From Bufo bufo (Eukaryota > Chordata > Amphibia > Anura > Bufonidae): a stretch of 64,000 nt of DNA. The notes beneath the pieces were generated by a model, which made no database searches, had not been told where the DNA came from, and worked only from the letters and a program-made list of their open reading frames with translations. Made by a program: the position numbers and the translations under genes. The DNA lies in assembly GCF_905171765.1 (NCBI RefSeq), contig NC_053391.1:112891409-112955408 (forward strand). The letters run 5' to 3'. The stretch's first letter is position 1; each line of letters starts with the position of its first letter. Positions 10,026 through 21,360 of this stretch are shown here, piece after piece.

Positions 10026-10954
10026 CATGGCTACGGCCAAGAGATGTCCGAAGAACCCTGGGGAGAGAAACAACGGGAACAACCTATCCCAGCTAGGCGT
10101 GTCTTAACTAACCTGACTAAATGGCTGTTGTGTGCCCTAAGCCATGATCGAGGGTAGGCCTATAAGTGGTCATACCCTGTGGAAGTAAGACGATAAGGGA
10201 GGGAGGGTGGGGCACCTGAGAACGCATGCCTGTGAGTGAGGCTGTGGCTCGTATATGAAGGTCCTCCGCCCCTCCCACAAATGCAGGCTGACAAATCAGC
10301 CTTACCACCTTGTGGTCATGGCTACGGCCAAGAGATGTCCGAAGAACCCTGAGGAGAGAAACAATGGGAACAACATAACCTAGCTAGGCGTGTCTTAACT
10401 AACCTGACTAAATGGCTGTTGTGTGCCCTAAGCCATGATCGAGGGTAGGCCTATAAGTGGGCAAAAACCAAGCCAAGTAGGGTAGAAAAAGAACTCTAAT
10501 GGCATGGGCAAACTGATCCCCAAGCCAACTGCAAGGCGTCAGGGATCTAGAGCAAAAATTCGGGGTGTGTGAGGCAAAGCCAGAAGGAGACCTACAACCC
10601 GTCTTGTGGATGACAAGGCCACAGACATGATGCTCAATATTTTGGATACTGCCCCCGAAGCGGAATGGAGTACCGGAAATGCGTTGAGAAATGGATCATG
10701 AAAACCAACTGAACCTGTAAAATTTTAGCTCTAGTGCGAGTACTGGCAATGCCCTAGCCTCAGGAGATCATGGGACCGAAACCTAACTGCCTAGACCAGT
10801 GATGCCCAACCTACGGCCTGTGGGCCAAATGCGGCCCGCGAAGCTGTGTCATGCGGCCCGCCCAGTGACCGGACTTTATCAGCGCAGGGCACGCTGCGAA
10901 TGGCACAGGCAGCAAAGCGATGCTGCCTGTGCCTGCAATCTCCCCGCCCAGCGC

Positions 10955-11155
10955 CGCCTCCTAGCTAATTTATTCACTGCACTTGTCTCTGTGAAATTGA
11001 AGAGAAGCACCGTAATCTCGCACAGGCGCACTGGTAGAGGCATCGAAGTGCGCATGCACCGTCTTCCTGGCCTCTGCCAGTGCGCCTGTGCGAGATTACG
11101 GCGATTCTCTTCAATTTCACAGAGGCAAGTGCAGTGAATAAATTAGCTAGGAAGC
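10955..11155. repeat. Long hairpin inside the Charlie-like element
   Basis: Arms of about 80 bp (CCTAGCTAATTTATTCACTG... and its complement) pair almost perfectly, including CTCTTCAATTTCACAGAG and CGTAATCTCGCACAGGCGCA, with a central loop of about 30 bp. Confidence 0.85.
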
Positions 11156-11159
11156 GGCT

Positions 11160-11850
11160 CTGGGTGGGGGGGATATCTGTGGAGGACACTGAAGGGGGAT
11201 ATCTGTGGAGGACACTGAAGGGGGGGATCTGTGGAAGACACTGAAGGGGGGGATCTGTGGAAGACACTGAAGGGGGGATCTGTGGAGGACACTGAAGGGG
11301 GGATTTGTGGAGGACACTGAAGGGGGGATCTGTGGAGGACACTGAAGGGGGGGGATCTGTGGAGGACACTGAAGGGGGGATCTGTGGAGGACACTGAAGG
11401 GGGGATCTGTGGAGGACACTGAAGGGGGGATCTGTGGAGGACACTGAAGGGGGGATCTGTGGAGGACACTGAAGGGGGGATCTGTGGAGGACACTGAAGG
11501 GGGGATCTGTGGAGGACACTGAAGGGGGGGATCTGTGGAGGACACTGAAGGGGGGGATCTGTGGAGGACACTGAAGGGGGGATCTGTGGAGGACAATGAA
11601 GGGGGGGATCTGTGGAGGACACTGAAGGGGGGATCTGTGGAGGACACTGAAGGGGGGATCTGTGGAGGACACTGAAGGGGGGATCTGTGGACGACACTGA
11701 AGGGGGGTATCTGTGGAGGACACTGAAGGGGGGATCTGTGGACGACACTGAAGGGGGGATCTGTGGACGACACTGAAGGGGGGATCTGTGGACAACACTG
11801 AAGGGGGGATCTGTGGACAACACTGAAGGGGGGATCTGTGGACAACACTT
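11160..11850. repeat. 26-bp minisatellite (GGATCTGTGGAGGACACTGAAGGGG)
   Basis: About 26-27 head-to-tail copies of a 25-27 bp unit with few variants (GACGACACT, GACAACACT towards the right). The three overlapping minus-strand frames (PPSVSSTDPPF repeats) arise from the unit lacking stops and are not genes. Confidence 0.95.
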
Positions 11851-11954
11851 AGGGGGATGTTGGGGTGGGAGCTCCTGGAGGGGTGTTTGGGTGGGAGCTC
11901 TGGAAGGGGTGGGAGGTCCAATAGGTATGTGGGGGTGGGAGATCCGGGAGGGGG

Positions 11955-12004
11955 GCCCATAATTTTTTTTGCTATGGGGCCCAGTCATTTCTAGCTACGC
12001 CCCT
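11955..12004 (-). repeat. Terminal repeat end of a CAGGGGCGTAGCTAG transposon
   Basis: The complement reads CAGGGGCGTAGCTAGAAATG then ACTGGGCCCCATAGCA, matching the left end of the element at 6,657. Its partner end is not found next to it; the pairing 6,657-12,004 is ruled out by target duplications. Confidence 0.6.
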
Positions 12005-12196
12005 GATTGTTAAGATTGGGCGGGCACTGGAGCGATAGAGCGCCCTGCTGTAGGAGAAGCCGGCGGGAGATGAAAGGAGGAGGGGCCAGCTCCTGGTGGT
12101 GTCGGGCACACGGCGCAAGCATGGCGGTGGAGGATCTGACTGAAGCCTAAAGACCAGACATCAAGGTAGACCTGCAGAAGAAGGTGACAGCGCAGT

Positions 12197-12287
12197 ATGT
12201 GATGTATACATGTGTGTAATGTATGTAGTGCAGTCTGTGATCATCACATACTGCACTACATACATTACACACATGTATACATCACAT
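12197..12287. repeat. Perfect 38-bp palindrome
   Basis: Arms 12,197-12,234 and 12,250-12,287 are exact complements; the spacer is 15 bp. The right arm runs straight into the following satellite (TCACATGCCCCCTCACAG). Confidence 0.95.
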
Positions 12288-12780
12288 GCCCCCTCACAGT
12301 AATAATGCCAAGATATGTGCCCTCTTCACAGATGTAATGCTCACACATGCCCCCTCACAGTAGTTATGCCCAGATATGTGCCCTCTTCACAGTAGTTATG
12401 CCCTGATATGTACCCTCCTCACAGTAGTTATGCCCTGATATGTGCCCTCCTCACAGTAGTTATGCCCTGATATGTGCCCCCTCACAGTAGTTATGCCAAG
12501 ATATGTGCCCCTTCACAGTAGTTATGCCAGATATGTGCCCTCTTCACAGTAGTAATGCTCACTCGTGCCCCCTCACAGTAGTTATGCCGTGATATGTACC
12601 CTCCTCATAGCTCACAGTAGTTATACCCTGATATGTGCCCTCCTCACAGTAGTTATACCCTGATATGTGTACTCCTCACAGTAGCTATGCCCAGATATGT
12701 GCCCCCTCACAGTAGTTATGACAGATATGTGCCCTCTTCACAGTAGTAATGCTCACACGTGCCCCCTCATAGCGTTTGCA
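12288..12780. repeat. Minisatellite (CAGTAGTTATGCCCTGATATGTGCCCTC)
   Basis: About 14 imperfect units of 31-42 bp with TATGCC(C/A)(T/A)GATATGTGCCC cores. Confidence 0.9.
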
Positions 12781-12879
12781 TTTCTTTCTGGCAAAGCTAC
12801 CTGGTTCCGGCCCGCAAAATTTATATCAAGTCTAGTGCGGCCCTCAGACGAAAAATGGTTGGGCACCACTGGCCAAGAC

Positions 12880-13500
12880 TATGCAGGAATGAGGGCCAAA
12901 AAAACATGTAGATAGGAAGAGAATCTTTGAATAGTTCCCCAGACAACAGCTATCTGCTAGCCGTGGTCCGCGCGTTGTTCTACTGTGTGCCCCTGAGAAT
13001 TGTTTTAACGCTTGAGACGGGAAGACCGACCTACTATCTGAATCTTCTAATGTGAGGAAATGCTGGACCTTGTCCAAAACCCGATTCGACGTGGTTGTAG
13101 GGAGTCTGAGGTTAGGCCAAATACAATTTAACTGTGTTGTGAGAGAGTCTAAGGCCAATATGACAATAAGCTAAGAAGGTCATAATGTACGAGGTCCTGT
13201 CGAGGTCCTCCCGTAGGTGAAGGAGTGCAAATTTGCTATTAATGCTCCAGGCGGTTTTGTAACTTGTAACCGTATTAACAGACCACGACTTTTGCACGAG
13301 GGACTTGGCTGAAGAGATGTATGCCTTTTGACAGTGAGAGACTGAAATGCTGGAGAGGATAGCCCTACTTGTTCCTCCCCCCGCATGACCTGAAAGAAAG
13401 CATGGAGAAATTAAAACAAGACAAAGCAGCTTACTGCTTGGACCCTGGATGGATGGGGCGACTGAGACATTGAGTTCTGAAACACTTGTAGCGGGGGAGC
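12880..13500 (-). pseudogene. Tyrosine recombinase of Ngaro-like element 1 (N-terminal fragment)
   Basis: Minus-strand frames encode the helical core-binding domain typical of DIRS/Ngaro recombinases: VQKSWSVNTVTSYKTAWS, then YIMTFLAYCHIGLRLSHNTVKLYLA (about 13,130-13,310), continuing in another frame as TTQLNCIWPNLRLP and KVQHFLTLED (about 13,000-13,120). In intact relatives this region grips the recombination site. The catalytic domain (R...HxxR...Y) is absent downstream, where the Charlie-like hAT begins, and the part beyond the hAT does not resume it. Broken by at least one frameshift; inactive. Confidence 0.6.
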
Positions 13501-13539
13501 GACAGACATTAGCGATAAAAAGTGAACCTGAAGAACGTG

Positions 13540-14340
13540 ACAGGCAACAGACATTTGATAAACGAAAGCTTGAATAAACGTAACAGTCAATGGACATTCG
13601 GGATTAATAAAAGTAAGTTTGAATAATGTAAACAGGCCACAGACATTAGAAATTTAAAAAACTCAAGCCTAAGTAACGTAAACAGGCAACAGACCTTAGT
13701 AGTTAGTAAACGTAAACCTGAATAACGTAAACAGGCAATAGACATTAGTGGTTAGTAAACGTAAGCCTGAATAACGTAAACAGGCAACAGTAACCAATTA
13801 ACGTAAGCCTGAATAACGTAAACAGGCAACGGATATTGGTAGTTAGTAAATGTAAGCCTGACTAACGTAAACAGGCAACGAACATTACAAGTTCGTGAAC
13901 GTAAGCCTGAATAACGTAAACAGGCAACAGACATTAGAAGTTAGTGAACGTAAGCCTGAATAATGCAAACAGGCAACAGACATTAGAAATAAACGGAAGC
14001 CTGAATAACGTAAACAGGCAACGGTAATCAATTAACATAAGCCTGAATAATGTAAATAGGCAACAGACATTAGAAGTTAGTGAACGTAAGCCTAAATAAT
14101 GCAAACAGGCAACAGACATACGTAATTAAATAAATGTAAGCCTGAATAATGTAAACAGGCAACGGACATTAAATAATAAACGTATGCCTGAATGGAGTAA
14201 ACAGGCAGCAGATATCAATGACCAATGAACGCGGCCTGAAAGACGTAAACAGGTGACAGACTTTAATGACCGATAAACGTAAACCTGAATAAACAACAGG
14301 GCAAGAGACATTGGACGGTGTGATGAGTGTGAGCCTAACA
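13540..14340. repeat. ~49-bp minisatellite in Ngaro-like element 1
   Basis: About 15 imperfect units of GCCTGAATAACGTAAACAGGCAACAGACATTAG(N)nGTGAACGTAA. Each unit carries the small inverted repeat GCCTG...CAGGC. Minus-strand frames such as FTLFRLTF repeats are by-products. It lies immediately upstream of the recombinase in its own orientation. Confidence 0.92.
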
Positions 14341-15899
14341 ACGTGACAGGCGGCAACATTGATCATTTGAAAACATGAGCCGGATGAATCTACCAAGTGA
14401 TGAGAACTGATAAACCGTGAGGGGAAAAAAGACGACCCTCGCCAGAAACCCCGAGTGTTAAAAAAAAAAAATGGCAAAACAATGTTATTGAGCCCTAGCG
14501 CCTGCTGCAACTTGAGACCGACTGCAGACTAAAGTACCTGTCATTTCTGCTGGCCAGAGGATGATGGTCACTGGCTGGACTGGAGCGGTAACTGGGGGAG
14601 CCCTGAAGCTGGTTGCTCCTACAGCCCTCGTACCGGCGAAGGCCACCAGGGGAGCGGCGCCGGCCTGAGTACCGTTAATGCGGGAACGGGGATCGGGGGA
14701 TCTGGAACGGCGGGTTCTAGAGCGAGAGTGCCGGGTCTGGAGCAGGAGCGGTTGGGACTGGAGCAGGAGCGGAATTGGCCTCGACTCTCAGAGGAGTGTG
14801 GGGGGGTGTGCTGGAGAGGAAGGAGAGGCTGCCTGGAGAACGGCGGCGTCTGCCGGGAAAGCAGTACGGGGGCAAGGAGCGCGAACTGCTCCTGTAAGAG
14901 ATCGGGAAGTCCGGGGAAAAGCCGTGACGCATCGGTGTCCGTGCATGACCGACTCGGGGCAACAAATCAAGCACTTCGTAGCAGCGCCGCGTGTCACAAG
15001 CCCTACGACGTGACGTCATCACGCCCAACGCCATCTTACCTGTATTTCCCCCCCCCCCCCTTTTTTTTTTTTTTTTTTGTGAAACTAAAATCCAGACACG
15101 GAAAGAAGACAAATTTCATTTTGCTAATCATGACCCTTCACCAAAACATACAAAGTGAATAGTAAAACTTCCTTATACCTAGTAGGAACTCACTGCTATT
15201 GAATTATTGGCTTCAGCTGAAGTAAATCAAAGCAGATTGATTTGGCTAGCAAAGGCAAGGAGACCAAGCTGAGTGAATACGAACCGAGGCATGAATGCAA
15301 CAGTAACACAAAAACCAACTCACCCAAGCACCACAGACCACTTTATTTATTTTTTTTGTAACAGAACCGCTCTCCAGAAAAATAGCTATGCTTTAACAGA
15401 ACTGTTGCTATCCCTCCATTATTCCTCCTGGCAATGCTAGTACAACATGGCAGCCAGTGCCAGACAGACGGATCCAAGGGAGCATAGCCGGTAGGGTAGA
15501 GATAGCTGGAGGCAGACACCCCGTGACTGCGACAATAGAAGCCAGGGTGGCGAACTAACAGACGAAACAGCCACACTGTGCGAGACTGTGAGTGTGCCGC
15601 ACGTGCATGGAAGCCGATGGCGTGGTCGCGAGTGCAGGTAGGGAAAGCGCAAGGCGGGGAAGGAGATCAGAATGATCCGTGTGCTTGAGAGCTGCGGGAG
15701 CCCTACCCGACCTGTAAGCCTAGCGAGAAACAAACCCAGAGCGGCGGTTGTTCTTGAGCCCGAGTTGCGCTTACCGTAAAAAACTTTGACTGGCTCAGGG
15801 CACCGTGGCCCATGCATACTTAGGAGTCGAGCACACTTCAGCGTAGCTGCTGTTGGTGTGAGCTGCTTGGGGCAGGGATGAAAACACGCCCCCCCCCCT
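14341..15899 (-). other. Body of Ngaro-like element 1, no identifiable gene
   Basis: GC-rich around 14,550-15,000 with loosely repeated GGAGCGG and GAGCAGGAGCGG motifs, then a C-run/T-run at 15,050-15,078. Minus-strand frames (14,717-15,112; 15,437-15,982) show no recognisable gag, RT or RNase H motif. This may be the decayed former 5' part of the element. Confidence 0.4.
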
Positions 15900-16039
15900 G
15901 CACCTGAGAACGCACGCCTGTGAGTGAGGCTGTGGATCGTATATGAAGGGCCTCCGCCCCCCCCACAAATGCAGGCTGACAAATCAGCCTTACCAACTTA
16001 CACAAATACAAAAAATATATATATATGTAAATTTAATGT

Positions 16040-16225
16040 AGCCTCTATTTCTGAAGGGATTTGAACTCACAACTTTCTACCTTATAGCCCAGAATGTTAA
16101 CCACTGCACTATAGAGCTGCATTGCCAAGTACCAAAAAAAATAAAAAATATATGAGACTTCTGCTATATAGGAATACTTACTACTAGTAAGTATTCCTAT
16201 ACAGCAGAAGTCTCATATTTTTTTC
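16040..16225 (-). repeat. Palindromic element with tRNA-like module (locus 3)
   Basis: A tRNA-like module on the minus strand, about 16,050-16,122 (CTATAGTGCAGTGGTTAACA then GTGAGTTCAAATCCCT), followed by a hairpin with 33-bp arms 16,150-16,182 and 16,186-16,218 (one mismatch) bearing ATATGAGACTTCTGCT. The hairpin start ATATGAGACTTCT and the tRNA-like flank match the loci at 8.4-9.3 kb. 16,226-16,762 holds no gene that I recognise. Confidence 0.65.
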
Positions 16226-16762
16226 TAGAGGCTATCAGAAACTGGTCTTGCGGCATTCTGACTGCCATTGTAGGGTCACAAGTAAATTAACCCCATAACA
16301 CCATCTTAAATTGCTAAATTATGTTATGGAAAATGCCATCCTTCTTATTCTGGATTCTCACATAGCAATACATTTCCTTTTTGGGGCTTTTTTCAGCAGC
16401 ATCTTTTTAGTCGTGGGGACTAAAGAGATTTGTCAGGACGTTGATTTAAGGTCTGCAATGAAATATGAAAATGTATTTTTTTATTTGTCTCAATTTGGTT
16501 GCATTGTTGAGGTGAGTAGTGTTTTTCATACGTTGCTCTCCCTAGTGTTGTCAGTAAGCCTTCAAAATCACTTGGAAAAGTAAAATAGGCCTTAAAATGC
16601 TTCAAACTTTAGCTGTTCTATTTTGAAATGCTACAAAAATGTTTGGTTTAAAAGCATAATGCAAACTTAAATTAAACTATTCCATGAATATTGTTAATTT
16701 CAATAGATTTTAGGCTTGATAAAATCTTAATCAGTATTTCTAAGTGTATTTTGTATGGGCAA

Positions 16763-17291
16763 TGTCACCGCCAGTTCTGTGAGAAGGTCTGGCAGACATC
16801 CTTCTCTTCCTCTTGCATGATGTTCTTTGTTTTGGTTTCACTTTGTCATCTCCTTTCCTTCTCCCAGGTGTCACCTATTTAGACTAATTGTCTCCATTTT
16901 ATATTCCCTCCCATACTGCCTCACTTTGCGGTTTATACTACTTCCTGGATGAAGTGTTCACTGCTGGAGGCTGCTGCTGCTGTTTACTCAGATAACTGTT
17001 TTCATGTATTGTGTTTCCTTGCTGGCTTGATTCTAGGTGACCCTGACTCCTTCCGTATTAAGTGCAGGGAGCCGGTGGTTGTGTCCCCTCACTTTTATAG
17101 GGTTTTCAGGTGTCACACAGTCTAGGTACGTGGGCATGCAATTGTCTACCATTGAGACCCTTGCATGGGCATAGCAGTCAGGGAGAGTTCTTAGGGTATT
17201 ATAGGGCTCACCTATATGCTCCTTAGTTTGGGATCAAGCCAGTTGGACGTTTATTCATTAGTTCCAGTTATCTGCAACATCATCCGTGACA
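16763..17291 (-). mobile_element. Solo LTR of a Ty3/gypsy element (copy 2)
   Basis: 529 bp beginning TGTCAC and ending GTGACA, flanked by GGCAA (16,758-16,762 and 17,292-17,296), an exact 5-bp duplication. Close relative of the solo LTR at 9,498-10,025 and more distant relative of the LTRs at 31-36 kb. Oriented like copy 1. Confidence 0.85.
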
Positions 17292-17300
17292 GGCAAACTA

Positions 17301-17334
<34 letters not shown>

Positions 17335-18060
17335 GTACACAAACCTTAATTGTTTTAAAAAATATTTAGAGGCTCCTTTATGAACTATGGTATCCCTGCT
17401 TTCTGGTCTAAAAAAGTTAAGGATAAAAATTTTGCGCAATTTGATGACATTTTTGCTACCTTTTGCAGCTTTTTCCGACATTTTGTTCTATATGAATTCA
17501 GCAAAAGTTCAATTTTCTAGAGGAAAACTCAAGATTAGACTGGGATTATGGCACTATGTGTGACTCTTCAAAATGTTGCAAAAATGTCATATCTCAGGCC
17601 AGGCAAACCCCTGGTCTACTTTTACACCTAAAGGTGTAAATCACATTACACTCACGCCACATATATTATTAAGGTGTACCACTTCATAAATATGATACAG
17701 GCAAACAAAGCAAAACCAGACTCAAATCTGACATAAAAACAACCTTCAATGATAAATGAGCCCCTTAATCTTTGTCATTCATTGTTTCTAGTAATTCATT
17801 ATTTAGTTGACTTTAATGCAAAATCTTTTTTTCCATCTGTTTAGATATAAAAATACACCCTCCCTGGAAAAAACAAAAAAACAAAAAAAAAACATGCGCA
17901 CAAACACATCTATTGTCCACATCCAAATAATTCTGGGTTTTTGGTATGCCCAAGTTAATGGAGATGTTATAGACAATTTGAGACAATGTAGTTGAGGGCA
18001 ATATTTTAATGCAAACATGGATGACTTGCATGTGCACTCCATATTTTTCTTACTCCCTAA
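17292..18060. other. No gene seen; (ATT)n microsatellite at 17,302-17,333
   Basis: AT-rich, with short T- and A-runs (17,870-17,893). The frames on both strands at 17,800-18,250 are short and show no domain. Confidence 0.5.
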
Positions 18061-18376
18061 GGGCTCATGCACAGAAACGTATTTTCTTTCCGTGTATGTT
18101 TTGTTATTTTGCGTACCGTATGCGGAACCGTTCACTTTAATGAGTTGGCAAAAAAAACTTAACTTACTCTGTGTAAATTCCATTTCCGTATTTCCGTTCC
18201 GCCCCAAAAAAATTCATATGTCCTATTGTTGTCCGCATTACGAACAAGGATAGTACTGTTCTATTAAGGGCCAGCTGTTACATTCCGTATTTTGCGGAAC
18301 GGACAAGGATGTCATCCTTTTTTGTGGATCCTTTTTTTGCGGACTGCAAAATACATACGGTCGTGTGCATGAGCCC
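18061..18376. mobile_element. Harbinger-like MITE with TAA target duplication
   Basis: Inverted ends GGGCTCATGCAC (18,061-18,072) and GTGCATGAGCCC (18,365-18,376) are flanked by TAA on both sides, as expected for PIF/Harbinger. The interior is rich in CCGTATTTTGCGGA-type inverted motifs. No coding capacity. Related MITEs lie at 39,130-39,428 and 57,508-57,815. Confidence 0.55.
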
Positions 18377-20019
18377 TAAGACTAGAACCTTCTGTTTTTG
18401 CGGAATGACTACACTACCTTGTGCATGACCCCACACCAATAAATAGGTCAGAAATGCTATACATAAAAATTGCAGCTAACACACTGATATAGTTTACAAA
18501 AAAGAGTTCTATCTATTAATTATATTTGCTTATGAATATAGACAGGCTATGGTAACACAAGTAGGCTTATATCTTCAGACTTACAGTATTCTAAGTGAGA
18601 TAGGAAAGCTGGGTAAAGTTTTTCAAAGGTAAATTAAGTCAAACTTATTTTCATGGGAACTGTCCCACTTTAAAACCAATTACCAGAGAAATGACCGGTT
18701 AAATAGAAATCTACCAGAAGTGGTGAAGCTTGACAGCTTTAAAGTTCATTTTGACAGTTATAGATTTATGAGGTAATAGAGTTGACGACTGCACTGTTTA
18801 GTTTTATTTATTCTAGGTTATTTTATTTCCATGGTGCAAGCTGTCTTGCACTTGCATTGTTCAAATGAGGTTTCCTGAGTCACGCTCTCTGGCATCCCAG
18901 AGTTGAAGCAACATTTCCTTCATCATTGAGTCAAATGAAGCATACGCTGCACAAGGCTGCTGGAATAGTTTTGTTATGGTGTTTGGCAGCATTTTTATTT
19001 TGCTATTGTGTGTTTTCACAGCTATAGCGCTTCCTGCCAGAAACCGTTTATACACAGCATATACAATAAATGAAGGTGAAATGAGGCACATATCTCTAAT
19101 AAAAAAAATTCACTCAACAGTCTATGCAAATACATTTGGTGAAAGGCCAGCCTGGTGAATACATATTAATATCTCAATCCTAGGCTTCCAATATCTTTCA
19201 TAAGGTTGCAAGATTCGAGATTTTAGATTCAAGACAAGGACAATTCAAGGTGAAATGCGTTTTTGATTTTAACATAAAGTTGCAAATGGATTGTGCAATA
19301 ATTCTATATGGATGCATCAATTTATTTAGCATTTTGTTTAAAACACAGTTGGTGTAGATTTTTTTTTTTACATTTAAACACTGAGCTGAGGTTTAATGGG
19401 GAATTTATGCCCTCTACAAGACCTTTGATGAGTGAGGCTGGGATAAGTTATTTAAGCAAGAGCCTTATGGAAACAGTTTAAAGTGAATGTCCACCCTTGA
19501 AAATCTTTTTCTGTTCATCTAGCTACTTAAATAGGTTAGAAATGATTTTCTGATTCATTTCTAAAAACATTTTATAGCAGTCAGAGCTCCGCATACTCAA
19601 ATACAGGGGCAGACTGGGAACTTAAGGAGCACATCGAAGAAACTAAAAGTGGCCCCGTGTTGTAGGCAAGTCCAAATTGATATAAAGTGGAACCAACAAA
19701 AGTAGGCAGGTCCAACACAAATAGCCGGGGCCAACATAAGTAGTTGCTTTTAATGGCTGTTTTTAATGGTCGTTAAAAAAGTATGCAAAATGGATGCAAA
19801 ATGGCTGTTAAAAATGGATATATAGCCAGAAAATAGATGCACACATTGATACCAACTGGCCATGAAAAACTGACTATCTTTGTGTGTCCATTTTTTTCAT
19901 TTTGTGTGAATGTAGCCTAAGACAATACCACCTTGACTTGCTTCTTCATAATTGTCTCTTCTATCCTACTCTAGATATCCTCTGCAGATACTATAGCTTA
20001 ATCCAGGTGACTTTCTTAT
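18377..20019. other. No gene seen
   Basis: AT-rich sequence without domains or tandem repeats. A CAGGGGCAGACTGGGAAC motif near 19,604 may be an old transposon end. The short frames (18,861-19,158; 19,884-20,087) show nothing recognisable. Confidence 0.5.
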
Positions 20020-20449
20020 TTGTGCTCGGATCGGCTCATGCTGAGAGGGTACCCTACCTAAGCCTATACTCCACCCCCCCAACCTAGAAGCAGCAGAGTT
20101 ATGCCGGAACTGCTTATCGAAGGGTAGCCTAAAGGGGGCTACCCCAATGATGAGACCTGAAAGAAGGGAGGGCTCCTGGGTGGGTTGAAATCGTTCGAAC
20201 CGACAAGTGGGGGGAGGAGGGCCAGGTTTAAATAGTGAACGCCCCGCCTCCCCTCACACAAATACGGCACTCTTAATTGCCTACCACTTGTGCTCGGATC
20301 GGCTCATGCTGAGAGGGTACCCTACCTAAGCCTATACTCCACCCCCCCAACCTAGAAGCAGCAGAGTTATGCCGGAACTGCTTATCGAAGGGTAGCCTAA
20401 AGGGGCCAAAAGAACCATGCATAGGAGTTTGAAAACTAGATAACAGAAA

Positions 20450-21360
20450 CTACAGACCAAAACTCGAAAGCCAATGATATTTCGTATAAGGATCCGGGAT
20501 ATTACGCATGGAACACGTGGAACTGCGACGACCCAAATGTTTGATGACATGTACTGGCACCTTATGCATGGACGCCGCTGCTGCCGTGCCCATGCGGAAG
20601 GAATGTCCTGTGATCCAGCGAGGACCGACCCCTGAACCTGTCAACTAACCTGAATGTACGTAAGAAAGGCCGCGGTGGTTAGCTGGGCATTGCCTAGTTC
20701 GAGTACGGGAGAACATGCCGCTTGGACTAAATACTACGCAGCCAAGCCTCCAAGGCCTGCACCGGACACCATCTGCTGTCCGTGGGAAAGTATCTGACCG
20801 CCACTGATTGCCCCGGCCGTGACGTCTTGGACGAGGCCAAGGTGAGGACATAGATGGACCCGCGCCGGATGAGCTGACCTTTCCGCAAGCACCCAGCCAG
20901 CGTATTGGTGCCCATGAGCTCGCCTGACCTGAGGAATCCATGGAAAGCCAGGTACAAGGCTGTTTCTACAAGAGCGCTAACCTGCGGCCCGAACGGTTTG
21001 CCCCTGCAGTTTGCCTGTCACGGCCTGAACAAGCTACCGGTAAATGGCTGACGCCCATGTCGTTTCACAACAGACATCTTGCGCAAACCCTTTAACGCCG
21101 CTTTGAGCGGGGGGCGGAGAAGAGTGACGGTAGGTCCGGATGTAGCCTGTACCAATGGTGCTGAATACCTGCCATGTATAGTTAACAATGCTATAGGACA
21201 GGTTTAATTGAGAGTGGCAAAAACCCCGACAAAGCCCAATAGGTGAGTGATAGGCCGGGTAGGTGTTCTCATATCTCTGAAACAGGCGCCAAGCTGTCTT
21301 GTAAGCCCTCAGAGTATTACTGGCCAAGGAATTGGCCATCAGTCTCTTAGCTATGGTTAG
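20450..21360 (-). pseudogene. Tyrosine recombinase of Ngaro-like element 2, frameshifted
   Basis: Order on the minus strand: core-binding domain LASNTLRAYKTAWRLFQRY (near 21,290) and LNLSYSIVN; catalytic domain beginning AFHGFLRSGEL (near 20,930; the Arg is the first catalytic residue), then LASSKTSRPGQ, GHSFRMGTAAA (near 20,600; His-x-x-Arg) and VIKHLGRRSS. The nucleophilic Tyr expected about 4 residues after RRSS is not present: the sequence reads STCSMRNIP. At least two frameshifts lie between 20,645 and 21,040. The intact enzyme would join linear cDNA circles into the genome. This copy looks dead; movement would need a helper. Confidence 0.72.

Larger units (their letters stand above)
10797..12871. 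mobile_element. Charlie-like hAT, non-autonomous, with two minisatellites
   Basis: Ends CAGTGATGCCCAACC at 10,797 and the complement of CAGTGGTGCCCAACC at 12,871. Flanks are GCCTAGAC (10,789-10,796) and GCCAAGAC (12,872-12,879), an 8-bp duplication with one mismatch. No transposase frame. Inside, from the left: a hairpin (10,955-11,155), a 26-bp satellite, the end of another transposon family (11,955-12,004), a perfect palindrome and a second satellite. It sits within Ngaro-like element 1. Confidence 0.72.
9486..15997 (-). mobile_element. Ngaro-type tyrosine-recombinase retroelement 1 (degenerate, with nested insertions)
   Basis: Repeats are arranged B-A-B at the left and A at the right, the split direct repeat layout of Ngaro-type elements. 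B copies: 10,310-10,460, and 9,486-9,497 plus 10,031-10,169 (151 bp each once the solo LTR is removed). A copies: 10,212-10,309 and 15,900-15,997 (98 bp each, about 5 differences). On the minus strand this reads A1 - body - B1 A2 B2. The body keeps a recombinase fragment (12,880-13,500) and a minisatellite but no recognisable gag or RT. A solo LTR (9,498-10,025) and a Charlie-like hAT (10,797-12,871) are nested inside. 10,461-10,796 has no recognisable gene. Confidence 0.7.

Noticed and set aside
11143..11988. Long proline/serine-rich minus-strand frames of 230-330 codons
   Set aside because: They come from a 26-bp repeat without stops in three frames; no domain and no codon signal.
6657..12004. 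A single 5.3-kb element bounded by CAGGGGCGTAACTAG (left) and CAGGGGCGTAGCTAG (right)
   Set aside because: The 8-bp duplication ACACCCAG pairs the left end with 9,072 instead, and the right end lies inside the separately duplicated Charlie-like element.
14678..15162. Arg/Gly-rich plus-strand and Ser/Pro-rich minus-strand frames
   Set aside because: GC-rich body of Ngaro-like element 1; overlapping frames on both strands with no motif. A decayed gag cannot be excluded but is not supported.
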